Source: Scylla paramamosain
Taxonomy: Eukaryota > Arthropoda > Malacostraca > Decapoda > Portunidae
DNA length: 64,000 nt
NCBI RefSeq assembly: GCF_035594125.1
Contig: NC_087197.1
Location: 8,726,110 to 8,790,109 of the forward strand
Direction of reading: 5' to 3'
A program made the position numbers and the translations under genes. Shown here one piece after another: positions 30,689 through 43,483 of this stretch (the stretch's first letter is position 1; every line of letters begins with the position of its first letter). Below the pieces are notes generated by a model. That model saw only the letters and a list, made by a program, of their open reading frames with translations, was not told where the DNA came from and did no database searches.

Positions 30689-31215
30689 TTTTAACCATCT
30701 CAGGTACCGAAACGACAAAATGCATGCAAAAGCATCCTATATGGGGAAACGAAAAGATATTACGAGAAACGTGTATTATGAGTGATTTTGCGCTTCTTAG
30801 GCTCGAAAACGCTAAAACGCATGAGTAGCACACTGTTTGGAGAAACAGTACATAATTACGAAAAAAAAAAACGTGTAATCTGAGTGTTTTTCACATTGTT
30901 AGGTTATAAAATGCCAAAGTGCTTGCAAATTCCTCCACAGGGGTAAATGAAACGACATGACAAGAAAAATGTCTTTTGTATTTTTTCAACACATCCTAAT
31001 TAGCATGGAAAGTATCCTATATGAGAATACAACATAACCACCAAAAACGTGTCTTTTAAGTGTTTGCTTCTTACATTCCAAAATGCTAAAACACATCCAA
31101 AACACCTTTTATGGAGGAACAGAATAACATCACCAAAAACGTGTATTTTGAGTGTTTTGAGCTTGTTACATACAAAAACACCAAAAAACATGCAAAGGGG
31201 AAACAAAAAGGAAAG

Positions 31216-31254
31216 GAAATTACGAAATTACGAAATTACGAAAGGAAATTACGA
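31216..31254. repeat. Short AAATTACG tandem repeat, left arm
   Basis: A local tandem expansion of GAAATTACGAAATTACG type, probably copied from the monomer motif ACATTACGAGAAACG. The mirror copy is at about 40846-40886. Confidence 0.85.
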
Positions 31255-32603
31255 GAAACGTGTATTATGAGTGTCTGAGTTTCTTAAAGTACAAAACATT
31301 AAATCAACTGAATAGCACTCTTAATGGAGAAACATAATAACATTACCAAAAACGTGTTTTTTGAGTGTTTTCACCATGTTATGTAACGAAACACTAAAAA
31401 TGCATGCATAGCATCCTATATGGCGAAACCAAAGGATATTACGAAAAATGTGTATTATAAGTGTTTTAGAGCTTCTTAGGTACCAAAACGCTAATACGCA
31501 TAAATAGCGTTCTATGGAGAAAAATTACATTACCAAAAACGTGTAATTAAAATATTCTTTACAGTGTTAGGTACCAAAACGCCAAAATGGATGCAAAATT
31601 CCCTATATAGGGAAATGAAACTATAATTCCAGAAACGTCTTTTGCGTGATTTTCAACAAAACGCTAAATAGCATTCAAAACACCGGATATGGGAATACAA
31701 AAGAACATCACCAAAAACGTGTCTTTTGAATATTTTCAAAATCCTTAAAACGCATGTAAAACACCCTTTATAGAGAAAAGAATAACATCACAAAAAAAAA
31801 AAAAATTTCTTTTCCTTACAAAAACGCCAGAATGCATGAAAAGCACTCTATATGGAGAAACAAAAGGACATTACGAGACACATGTATTATTATAGGACCA
31901 AAGGCTCCTATGTGCGGAAACGAAAGGACATTACGAGAAAGGATGTGTTTTGAATGTTTTTGAGAGTGGTAGGCACCAAACCGCCAGATAGCAGGGGAAT
32001 AACCCTATATGGGAATAAAAACATTACTCTTTTGAGTGTTTTTGAGCTTCTTACGTACCAAAACGTTAAAACCCATACAAAATTTGTGCAGAAACACAAT
32101 AACGTGAATTTTGAGTCTTTTTAGCTTGTTATCTAAAAAAAGCGCTAAAATGATTGCAAAGCACCATATATGGAAAAAAAAAAGTATATTTTGAGAAATG
32201 TGCATTGTTTGTTTTTTTTGTTTTTGTTTTTTTAATTTCTTAGGTACCAAAACGCTAATGCTTGTGAATAGCACTCTTCATGGAGAAACAGAACAACATT
32301 ATCAAAAACATGTTTTTAAGCGTTTTTAACATTGTTAAAGGAACGTATCTTTTCAGTGTTTATGAACGTGTTGAGCACCAAAAGACTAAAAGAATGCAAA
32401 GCACCAAATATGGAAAAAACAAAACGACTTAACCAAAAACGTGTATTTTGAGTGTTTTTTGAGCTAGTTATGTATCAAAACGCTAAAACACATGTAAAAT
32501 ACCCTTTATGGGGAACAGAACAACCTTATCAATAAACGTGTGTTTAGAGTTTTTGAGCTTGTTACATAGAAAAACGTCAAAATGGATGCAAAGTATCCTA
32601 TAT

Positions 32604-34970
32604 ACTGAAAAGACACCTTTTTAGTAATACTGTTCTCTTTTAACATATAAAATGCCATGCATGAACAGTTGCTTTTTCGTACCTAAGAAAATAACACGTT
32701 TTTCGTAGTGTTTTTCTGTTTCTCCCTATAGATTACTATTCATATGTTTTATCGGTTTGTTACCTAAGAAGGTGGAAAATACTCATAAAACAAAATTCTG
32801 TTAATATCGTTTCGTTTCCCCATATCGGGACATTTGCATGCATTTTTGCGTTTTGGTAACTATTAAGCTGGAAAACACTTATGTTATGGGTAAAGTTTCC
32901 CCATAAAGGATATTTTGCCCGCGTTTTATTGTTTTGGTACGTACTCGTAAGAAGCTGAAAAATACTCAAAAGTCACGTTTATTTTAATGTTTTCTTTTTC
33001 CCAAACAGTGTTTTATATACTATTCTGCGTTTTGTTGCCTAATACGCTCAAAAACACCCAAATGACACGTTTCTGGTAAAGTCCTTTCGTTACCCCAAAT
33101 AGGGTGTTTTGGAAGCATTTTGGAACTTTGGTAAATACCAAGCAAGAAAAAACTCGAAACACATGTTTTTGGTTATGTTGTTCTGATTCTCCATAAAGGG
33201 TGTTTTCCATGCGTTTTAGCGTTTTGGTACGTAAGAAGCTAAAAAGGAAAAAAAAAAAAAACACTGATAAGATACGTTTTTGGCAATGTTCTCTTCTTTT
33301 CCCATATCGGGTGCTTTGCATGCACTTTGGAATTTGTGGTACCTAACAAGATCAAAAACATTCATGATACACGTATTTGGTAATTTTTTTTTTTTTTTTC
33401 ATAGAGTTCTTTGCATGTATTTCGTCGTTTTGGTAAGCAATATGTGGGAAAACTCATAATAAACGTTTTTGGTATTGTTATTCGGTTTCCCCATATAGAC
33501 TGATATTCACAAGTTTTAGCCTTTTGGCACATAATAAGCTGAATAAAGCTTCTAGCGTTCTAGCGTTTTGCTACATAAGCTGTAAAACAATCATAAAACA
33601 CTTTTGTGTTAATATCGTTTCGCTTCCCAATATCAGTTAATTTGCATGCATTTTGGCGTTGTGTCACCTAACAAGCTCAAAACTTTCAAAACTTCCGTTT
33701 TTAGTAATGTAATTCTTTTTCCTCATACAGGGTATTTTGCACGCGTTTTAACTCTTTGGTACGTAAGAGGCTCAAAAAGCCTCTTACGTACCAAAAAGTT
33801 AAAACGCGTGCAAAATACCTCAAAAGACACTTAAAAGACACTTTTATAATAATGCCCTTTAGCGTTTTGGTACCTAACAACCTCAAAAATACTCAATACA
33901 CATTTTTGGTAATGTTGCTTTGTTTCTTCATATAGGGTGCTTTGTATGCATTTTTGCATTTTGGTACCTAATATGAGGAAAAACTCTCATAATAAAAGTT
34001 TTGGTAATGTTCTATTTCTCTATATAGAGTGCTATTCACGTGTTTAAGCGTGTTGGTACATAAAAAGCTGAAAAACGCTCATAATGGAAGTTTCTGTTAA
34101 TATCGTTTTGTTTCCCAATGTCCGGTGATTTTCATGCATTTTGGTGTTTTGTTACCTAACATGCTCTAAAAAATCTCAAAGTACACTTTTTTGCTAATGT
34201 TTTTCTGTTTCTCCATGAAGAGTGTTTTGTATGCGTTTCAATGTTTTGGTAAGTAAGAAGCTGAGAGATACTCAAAACACAAATTTTTGGTATTGTTTGC
34301 TTTTCCCATACAGGATGCTCTGCAGGCACTTTAGCATTTTGATACCTAACAAGCTCAAAATTATTGTTAATACACATTTTTGGTAATGTTGTTTTATTTC
34401 TTCATATAGGGTGCTTTGCATGAACTTTACCGTTTTGGTACCTTACAAACTCAAAAATATTCATAATACACGTTATTGGTGATATTGTTCTGTTTTTCCA
34501 TTTATTGTGCTATTCACGTGTTTTAGCATTTTCTTACCTATGAAGTTCAAAAACACTTATAATACATATTTATGTAATATCGTTTCGTTTCTCAGTATGT
34601 ATTGCATTTATTCTGGCGTTCTCGTACCTAACAAGCTCAAAACTTTCAATACACCCGTTTTTGGTAATGCTGTTCTGTTTCTTCATAAATGGTGTTATCC
34701 ATGCGTTTTAGCACGTTTGGTACGTAAGAAACTCAAAAAAGTTTCAAAAGACACATTTTTAATAATGTTCTTTTCTTTTCCCAAATGGAGTGTTCTCCAA
34801 GGATTTAATTTAATATGCTCAAAACTCCCAAATGACACGTTTCTGTTAAAGTCATTCCGTTACCCGATTGAGGGTGTTTTGCATGCTTATTGGTGTTTTG
34901 TTACCTAAGGAGCTTAGAAACTCTAAAAATGCATGTTTTTGGTAATGTTCTTTTTCTCCATAAAGAGAAT
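32604..34970 (+). repeat. Domain B satellite, forward, palindrome spacer part 1
   Basis: Forward-oriented diverged monomers between the palindrome arms, without a mirror partner at the expected position. It contains a near-perfect hairpin at 33731-33819. No gene seen. Confidence 0.88.
33731..33819. repeat. Near-perfect 42-bp inverted repeat (hairpin)
   Basis: Left arm 33731-33772 and right arm 33778-33819 are reverse complements with one mismatch, separated by 5 bases (CAAAA). Each arm includes GGTACGTAAGAGGCT or its complement, and the outer part of a monomer with ACGCGTTTTAA. Ordinary reverse-oriented monomers do not follow; the forward array resumes. This looks like a local fold-back duplication. 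Confidence 0.95.
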
Positions 34971-37900
34971 GCATTACATAAAACGTGTATTATGAGAGTT
35001 TTTCCAGTTATTCCAAAACGCCAAAATGCAAACAATGCACCCTATAAAAAGAATTACAACAACCTTACCAAAAACATATATTATAAGTGTTTTCGAATTT
35101 CTTAGGTACCAAAACGTCAAAGTGCATGCAAAGCATCCTATATGGGAAAAGAAATAAAACATTACCTAAAACGTGTGTTTTTAATGCTTTCAGCTTCTTA
35201 GGTACAAAAACGTATGTAAAACATCCATCATGGAGAAACAGAACAGCCTTACCTTACGTATGCTTCGAGTGTTTCCCAGCATGTTAGGATCAAAACGCTA
35301 AAATGCTTGCAAAGCACGCTAATTTGGACAACGAGACGATATTACCAAAAACGTGTCATATGGGTGTTTTTGACCATATTAGGCATAAAAACGCTAAAAA
35401 AAAAAGCATAGAAAACACTATACATGGGAAAACAAAACATTATCAAAATATGTCGATTTTTTTTTTTTTTGAGCTTCTAATGCACCAAAACCATAAAACG
35501 TTTGCAAAATACCCTTTATGGAGAAACAGAATAGCATAACCAATAACGGGTGTTTTGAGTATGCATGCAAAAATGCATGCAAATCACATGATATTTAGAA
35601 ATTAAACGATATTAACGAAAACAAGTATTATGAGGTTTTTTCAGCTTCTTATGTGCCAAAAGGCTAAAACTTGTGAATACCAGTCTGCATTGAGAAACAG
35701 AACAACATTGCCAATCTTCTTTTTTACCAAAATCCTAAAATACATGAACAGCAGTCAATATCGAGAAACACAACATTACCAAAAACGTTTATTATGAGAT
35801 TTTTTTTTTCCCGATGTTAAATATTAAAACTCCAAAATACATACAAAGTACCTTATATGAAGAAACAGAAGAATATTACCAAAAAACAAAAAAAATATTA
35901 CCAAAAAACATGTATTCTTTTTAAGGTTGTCAGATATCAAAACGCCAAACTGCATGCAAAAGAATCTGTATTGAAAAAGAAAAGATCTTTACCGAAAATT
36001 CTTATGAATGTTTTTTTTTACTAATTTTCTTACGTACGAAAACTCTAAAACGAATGCAAAACGTCTTTATTGACAAATAACGTGTGTCTTGAGTGTTTTT
36101 CAGCTTTTTAGGTACCAAAACGACAAAATACATGCAAAACACCCTACTTTGTGTAATGAAATGACATTACCTGAAACGCCCCATTTGAGTTTTTCTTTTT
36201 TTTTTTTTTTTGCATATTAGACACCAAAAGGGTAAAAGGAATATAAAACTTATATTACCGGAAAAGAAAAGAAACCAACATTATCAAAAAAGTGTCTTTT
36301 GAGTGTTTCAAACTTATTACGTACCAAATCGCTAAAACGCTCAAAAACTCAATGGGAAAACAGAATATCATTACCAAAAACTAGTATTTTGAGTGTTTTT
36401 GAACTTGTTAGGTACTAAAACGCCAAAATGCATGCAAATTAAATGATATTGGGAAATGAAAAGATATTATTATTTTTGTGCTTGTTACTTAACAAAACAC
36501 TAAAGTGCATGCAAAGAACCGTATTTGGGACAATCAAACAACATTATAAAAAAACTTCTTTTGTGTGTTTTCTGCTTCTTATGTACCAAAACGTTACAAC
36601 GCGTGGAAAACACCACTTATGGAAAAACAGAACAACATTAACAAAATCATGAGTTTTTTTTTATTTTTCCTACAAAGTTAAGAAGCAAAACCCGAAAATG
36701 CATGCAAATCACTTTATTTGGGGTAAGGAAATAACATTACCAGAAACGTGCTTTTTTATTATTATTATTATTATCATATAAGGCATCAAATGCTAAAAAA
36801 AAAAAAATCGTAGAAAACACTCTATATGGAAAAATAAAAATGCTTGATTAAAAACGTGTCATTTGAGTGCTTCCTACGCACCAAACTGCTAAAACGCATC
36901 CAAAACACCATTTATGGAGAAACAAAAACATCAGCAAAAAATATTTCGAGTGTTTTTGAGCTTGTTAGGTACCAAAACACCAAAATGCATGCAAATTACC
37001 AGATATTGGGAAAAGTAACGATTTTAACAGAAATGTTATGTCTTTTCAACTTCTTATGCAATAAAATTCTAAAATACATGAATAACACTCTATATGGAGA
37101 AACGGAGTAACATTATAAAAAACTTGTATTATGAGGGTTTTTTTTACATATTAGATACTAAAACTCGAAAATGCATTTAAAGAACCAACATTACCTATGA
37201 TGTAATGTACTATGTAATGTACGTGTACTATGAGTGTTTTTCCTCATGTTAGGTACGAAAACGCCAAAATACATACATGAAGAAAAAATTAACAACATTA
37301 ACCAAAAACGTGTATTAAAAGATTTTTGAGCTTGTTAGGTACAAAAGCGCCAATGTGCATGCAAAACATCCTTTATGGGAAAAGAAAAGAACATTACTAA
37401 AACTTGTCTATTGAGTGTTTTACGACTTCTTGCGTACCAAATCGCTATAACGCATGCAAAGCGCTTTTTTTTTTTTTTTTTTTATGGAGAAATAGAACAT
37501 TACCAAAAATGTGTATTTTGAGCGTTATCCAGCTTTTTAGGTACTAAAACGCCAAAATGCACGTAAAGCACTCTATTTGGGGTAACGAAATGACATTACA
37601 GGAAACCTGAGTATTTTCTAGCTTATTTTTACCAAAACGCTAAAATGGATGCAAATCACCCTATTTGGGGAAAACAAACAACATTTTAAAAAACGTGTCG
37701 TTTGAGTGTTTTTCTTCTTACGTATCCAAACGCTAAAATGCATGCAAAACATCCTTTATGGAGAAACAGAACAAGATTACCAAACCTGTGTTATAAGTGT
37801 TTTACAGCTAGTAAGCAAAACTCCAAAATGCATGCAAAGCAACTTATTTGGGTTAAGGAAACGACACCACCAGAAACATGTTACATGCGTGTTTTTGAGC

Positions 37901-38736
37901 ATATTAGGCAACAAACGATAAAGAGCATGGAAAACAATCTATATTTGAAAACAGAATATTATGAAAAACGTGTCTTTTGAGTGTTTTTTTTCTTTTTTTT
38001 AGTTTCTTACGTACCAAAACGCTAAATCGCGTCCAAAACACCTTTTATTGGGAAAAAAAACCCTGGAAAAATGTTTTTTTTCTTTTTTTTTTAGCTTGTT
38101 AGTTAACAAAACGCAAAAAAATGCAAGCAAAGGAACCGATATGGGGAAACGAAACGATATTAACAGAAACGTGTATTAGGATTATTTTTTTTCGGATTTT
38201 TAGATGAGAAAAGGCTAAGACAAGTTTATGGCATTCTATATGGATAAGCAAAACAACATAAAAGAAAAAAAAAACGTGTATATTGAATGTATTTAAAGGC
38301 CAAATTCCATGCACGACACATTTAATGGTAAAAGAAAACAACGTTACCAAAAACGTGTCTTTTCAGTTTTTTTTTTTTTTTTCTTTTTTTTAAGCTTGTT
38401 TGGTACATAATCACCGGTGTATGCAAAAATTCCCTTTATAGGAAAAGAAAACTCAATACTAAAAAAAGGTATCTTTTCTTTGTTTTTTTTTCAGCATATT
38501 ACATATTAAAACGTTAAAACGCATGCAAAACGCCCTTCATGGAGAAATAGAACAGCATTGTCAAAAACATGTGTTTTGAATTTTTTTTAAGATTGTTAGG
38601 TACTAAAACGCAAAAAATGCATGCAAAGCACTCTATTTAACGGTAATGAAACGATATAACAAGGAACATGTCATCTGGGTGTTTTGAACATATTATGCAC
38701 CAAAAAACTAAAATGCGCAGAAAGCACGCGAAAACA
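34971..38736 (-). repeat. Domain B satellite, reverse, palindrome spacer part 2
   Basis: Orientation flips near 34971 (after CTCCATAAAGAG) and reverse-oriented monomers of about 95 bp run to about 38736. Individual monomers are well diverged. No gene seen; open frames such as 37702-37980 repeat the usual monomer translations. Confidence 0.87.
36756..36774. repeat. (ATT)n microsatellite
   Basis: Six TTA/ATT repeats within a reverse domain B monomer. Confidence 0.88.
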
Positions 38737-39489
38737 AACATGTTTTTGGAAATGGTGTTCGGTTTTTCCACATAGCAGGTATTCACACGTTTTAGCGTTT
38801 TGGTACCAAAGAAACTCAAAACATACATAATATACGTTTCTCATAAATTCCTTTCTTTTCTCCATATGGGGTGATTTTCAAACATTTTAGTGTTTTGGTA
38901 CATAATGTGAAAAAAAAAACACTCAAAGAGCACATTTTTGTTAATTTTATCATCTCTCATCCTTTTTAGCGTTTTGGTATCTAAAAAGCTCTAAAACTCT
39001 CATAATACATGGTTCTTGTAATGTTTTTTTTTTTCGTTTCCTAATAGTGCTTTCCATGCATTTTTATTTTTTTTCTACGTAACAGGCTCAAAAACATTTA
39101 AAATACAATTTTTTTTTCTGTTTCTCTGTCAAGCGTGTTTTGCATGTGTTTTAGGGTCTTAGTAGGTAAGTAGCTCAAAAACACTCAAAAGTTACATGGT
39201 TTCATTTCCTATACAGTGAGCTTTCGATGGTTTTTCGCGTTTTCGTGCCATGGCTATAAACATTCAAAAGACATGTTACTGGAAATGTCGTTTCGTTGCC
39301 CAGTACATGGTGCTTCACATACATTTTAGCGTTTTAGTACATAACATTGTGGAAAAAAAAAAAAACTCAAAATACACTTTTTTGGTAATTTTGATCTTTT
39401 TATTCATATAGAGTGCTATTCGTATTTAGGTACCTAAGAAGCTCTAAAACACTCAAATTACTCGTTTCTCGTAATATCTTTTCGGTTCA
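38737..39489 (+). repeat. Domain B satellite, forward, palindrome spacer part 3
   Basis: Orientation flips back to forward near 38737 (ACATGTTTTTGGAAATG). The stretch runs into the right arm without any change in repeat type. No gene seen. Confidence 0.86.
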
Positions 39490-40845
39490 TTATATAGGAT
39501 ACTTTGCATCCATTTTGACGTTTTTCTATGTAACAAGCTCAAAAACTCTAAACACACGTTTATTGATAAGGTTGTTCTGTTCCCCATAAAGGGTATTTTA
39601 CATGTGTTTTAGCGTTTTGATACATAACTAGCTCAAAAAACACTCAAAATACACGTTTTTGGTTAAGTCGTTTTGTTTTTTCCATATTTGGTGCTTTGCA
39701 TTCTTTTAGTCTTTTGGTGCTCAACACGTTCATAAACACTGAAAAGATACGTTCCTTTAACAATGTTAAAAACGCTTAAAAACATGTTTTTGATAATGTT
39801 GTTCTGTTTCTCCATGAAGAGTGCTATTCACAAGCATTAGCGTTTTGGTACCTAAGAAATTAAAAAAACAAAAACAAAAAAAACAATGCACATTTCTCAA
39901 AATATACTTTTTTTTTTTTCCATATATGGTGCTTTGCAATCATTTTAGCGTTTTTTTTAGATAACAAGCTAAAAAGACTCAAAATTCACGTTATTGTGTT
40001 TCTGCACAAATTTTGTATGGGTTTTAACGTTTTGGTACGTAAGAAGCTCAAAAACACTCAAAAGAGTAATGTTTTTATTCCCATATAGGGTTATTCCCCT
40101 GCTATCTGGCGGTTTGGTGCCTACCACTCTCAAAAACATTCAAAACACATCCTTTCTCGTAATGTCCTTTCGTTTCCGCACATAGGAGCCTTTGGTCCTA
40201 TAATAATACATGTGTCTCGTAATGTCCTTTTGTTTCTCCATATAGAGTGCTTTTCATGCATTCTGGCGTTTTTGTAAGGAAAAGAAAAAATTTTTTTTTT
40301 TTTTTTGTGATGTTATTCTTTTCTCTATAAAGGGTGTTTTACATGCGTTTTAAGGATTTTGAAAATATTCAAAAGACACGTTTTTGGTGATGTTGTTTTG
40401 TATTCCCATATCCGGTGTTTTGAATGCTATTTAGCGTTTTGTTGAAAATCACGCAAAAGACGTTTCTGGAATTATAGTTTCATTTCCCTATATAGGGAAT
40501 TTTGCATCCATTTTGGCGTTTTGGTACCTAACACTGTAAAGAATATTTTAATTACACGTTTTTGGTAATGTAATTTTTCTCCATAGAACGCTATTTATGC
40601 GTATTAGCGTTTTGGTACCTAAGAAGCTCTAAAACACTTATAATACACATTTTTCGTAATATCCTTTGGTTTCGCCATATAGGATGCTATGCATGCATTT
40701 TTAGTGTTTCGTTACATAACATGGTGAAAACACTCAAAAAACACGTTTTTGGTAATGTTATTATGTTTCTCCATTAAGAGTGCTATTCAGTTGATTTAAT
40801 GTTTTGTACTTTAAGAAACTCAGACACTCATAATACACGTTTCTC

Positions 40846-40886
40846 GTAATTTCCTTTCGTAATTTCGTAATTTCGTAATTTCCTTT
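40846..40886. repeat. Short CGTAATTT tandem repeat, right arm
   Basis: Mirror copy of the tandem at 31216-31254, reading CGTAATTTCGTAATTTCG on this strand. Confidence 0.85.
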
Positions 40887-41411
40887 CCTTTTTGTTTCCC
40901 CTTTGCATGTTTTTTGGTGTTTTTGTATGTAACAAGCTCAAAACACTCAAAATACACGTTTTTGGTGATGTTATTCTGTTCCTCCATAAAAGGTGTTTTG
41001 GATGTGTTTTAGCATTTTGGAATGTAAGAAGCAAACACTTAAAAGACACGTTTTTGGTGGTTATGTTGTATTCTCATATAGGATACTTTCCATGCTAATT
41101 AGGATGTGTTGAAAAAATACAAAAGACATTTTTCTTGTCATGTCGTTTCATTTACCCCTGTGGAGGAATTTGCAAGCACTTTGGCATTTTATAACCTAAC
41201 AATGTGAAAAACACTCAGATTACACGTTTTTTTTTTTTCGTAATTATGTACTGTTTCTCCAAACAGTGTGCTACTCATGCGTTTTAGCGTTTTCGAGCCT
41301 AAGAAGCGCAAAATCACTCATAATACACGTTTCTCGTAATATCTTTTCGTTTCCCCATATAGGATGCTTTTGCATGCATTTTGTCGTTTCGGTACCTGAG
41401 ATGGTTAAAAA

Positions 41412-41446
41412 TACACACACAGACACACACATACACACACACACAC
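41412..41446. repeat. (CA)n microsatellite, right arm
   Basis: Mirror of the TG run at 30657-30688 but longer, and followed by a longer A-run. This is one of the few sites where the two arms differ. Confidence 0.9.
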
Positions 41447-41751
41447 AAAAAAAAAAAATAAATAAATGAAAATAAAAAATAAAATATTCTTTTTCTCCAT
41501 TAAGAGTGCTGTTCACGCTTAGTAGCGTTTTGGTACCTAAGAAACTCAAAAACACTCATAATACGTGTTTTTGTAATGTCGTTTTGCTTCATCATATAGG
41601 GTGCTTTGGATGCATTTTGGTCTTTTTGTACGTAAGAAGCTGAAAAAACACTAGAAATAGTCGTTTTTTTATTTTATTTTTTTTTTTATTTATGAAATAC
41701 ACGTTACTTTATGATGGTTGTTTTGCACGCATTTTAGCGTTTTGGTACATA

Positions 41752-41970
41752 CAGAACATTACCAAAAACGTTTCTTTTGAGTGTTTTTCACAATTTTATG
41801 TACCAAAACGTCAAAATGCCTCCAGAGCACCATCTATGGGAAAATGAAACGACATTTCCAGAAACATGTCTTTTAAGTGTTGATGAACGTGGTAGGTACC
41901 AAAGTTATAAAAAGCATGGAAAGCTACCTATATGAAAGAACAAGACAACCAAAAATATATCTTTTTGGTA
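41752..41970 (-). repeat. Short reverse-oriented domain B patch in right arm
   Basis: Mirror of 30131-30353: about two monomers reversed relative to their neighbours. Confidence 0.83.
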
Positions 41971-43483
41971 TACAAATATTCGCGCGTTTTAGCGTTTTGG
42001 TACATAAGAAGATAAACCCTCAAAATACACACGATGATAATGTTATTTTGCCTTCCCATGTAAAGTATTTTTCATGTGTTTTAGAGTTTTGGTGCTTAAT
42101 ATGCTCAAAAACATCCAAATGGCACGTTTTCTGTTAATGTCGTACTAATATCTAACCAGCTGGAAAATATTAAACACACACGTTTTCAGTAATGTTGATA
42201 GGTTTCTCAATAAGAGGTGTTTTGCACGCGTTGTTACAAGACAAGTTTTTTTTTTGCAATGTTGTTTGCTTTTCTCAAATAGGGTGCTTTGCATGCACAT
42301 TATCGTTTTGGTACATAACAAGCTAAAAAAAAACACTCTTAATAGACTTTTCTGTTAATATCGTTTTATTTCAAAATATCGGGTAATTTGCATGCATTTT
42401 TGCGTTTTGGTACTTTTCAAGTTCAAAAACACTCAAAACACCCGTTTCGGGTAATGTTCTATTCCTCCATAAAGATTGTTTTGGAGTGTTTTAGCGATTT
42501 GGTACGTAATAAGCTCAAATACACGCAAAAACACGTTTTTGATAATGTTTTATTTTCCCATGTATAGTGTTTTCCATTCTTATCAGCGTTTTGATGTAAA
42601 AAAAAAAAAACACCCAAATGACACGTTTCTGGTAAAATCGTTTTATTACCCCAAATAGGATATTTTGCATGCATTTTGTCGTCTTTGTACCTAACAAGAT
42701 GGAAAACGCTTAAAACACACAAGTTCGTAATGTTGTTCTACTTGCCCATGAATGGCGTTTTGCATGCATTTTAACGTTTTAGTACGTAAGCAGAAAAAAA
42801 AAACAATCAAAAGAATGTTCTTTATTTTTCCCATACGTGCTTTGCATGCACTTAAGCGTTTTGGTACCTAACAAGCACAAAAACACTCATTATATATTTT
42901 TTTTCTAATAAATTTGTTCTGTTTCTTCATATTGGCTACTTTGTATGCATTTTGGCGTTTTAGTACCTAACACAGGGAAAAACACTCATAATACACGTGT
43001 TTAGTAATGTTCTGTTTCTTCGATAGGGTGATTTGTATGCATTTTGGAGTTTTATTATCTAACATTGCGAAAAAAAAAACTTGTAATACACGTTTTTCGT
43101 AATATTTTTCTGTTTCTTTATATAGAGTGTTATTCATATATTTTTGAGTTTTGGACAAAATCTCATAATGCACTTCTCTGTTAATATCGTTTCTTTCCTA
43201 ATATCGGGTAATGTGCATGCAGTTTGGTGTTTTGCGATCTAAAAAAGCTGAAAAACATTCAACACAAATGTTGTTTCTCCTTAAAAAGTTATTTTCCACG
43301 TGTTTGAGTTTTTTGGTACGCAAGAAACTAAAAAAAAAAAAAAAATTTCAGCGATATGGTGCTTAATATACCCTAAAACAACCCATATGACAATTTTCTG
43401 GTAATATCGTTCCGTTACTGCAACGAGGGTTCTTTGCATGTATTTTGGCATTTTGGTACTTATGAAGCTCAAAAACACTCAAA
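41971..43483 (+). repeat. Domain B satellite in right arm, forward
   Basis: Mirror of about 28617-30130. Ends at AGCTCAAAAACACTCAAAG, after which arm identity is lost. Confidence 0.87.

Larger units (their letters stand above)
18243..32603 (+). repeat. Left arm of large imperfect palindrome
   Basis: This arm reappears as its reverse complement at about 39490-54185. Paired positions sum to about 72,405-72,428 at the outer end, 72,401 in the middle and 72,093-72,105 near the spacer, showing collinear pairing with small indels. Direct checks of pairs such as 24789-25019 with 47382-47612, 25478-25675 with 46726-46923 and 32341 with 39752 show essentially identical sequence. One block (26452-28616) has no mirror partner. 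The inner end is clear: after ATGCAAAGTATCCTATATA the left continues CTGAAAAG while the mirrored right continues ATGAACCG. The outer end lies within a GTTCTGTTTCTCAATTAAA segment. Confidence 0.95.
30354..32603 (-). repeat. Domain B monomeric satellite, reverse, to inner end of left arm
   Basis: Reverse-oriented monomers, mirrored by 39490-41751. No gene. The inner end of the palindrome arm is at about 32603, where monomer orientation also flips to forward. Confidence 0.88.
39490..41751 (+). repeat. Domain B satellite in right arm, forward
   Basis: Mirror of 30354-32603. Forward-oriented diverged monomers of about 95 bp; no gene. Confidence 0.87.
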
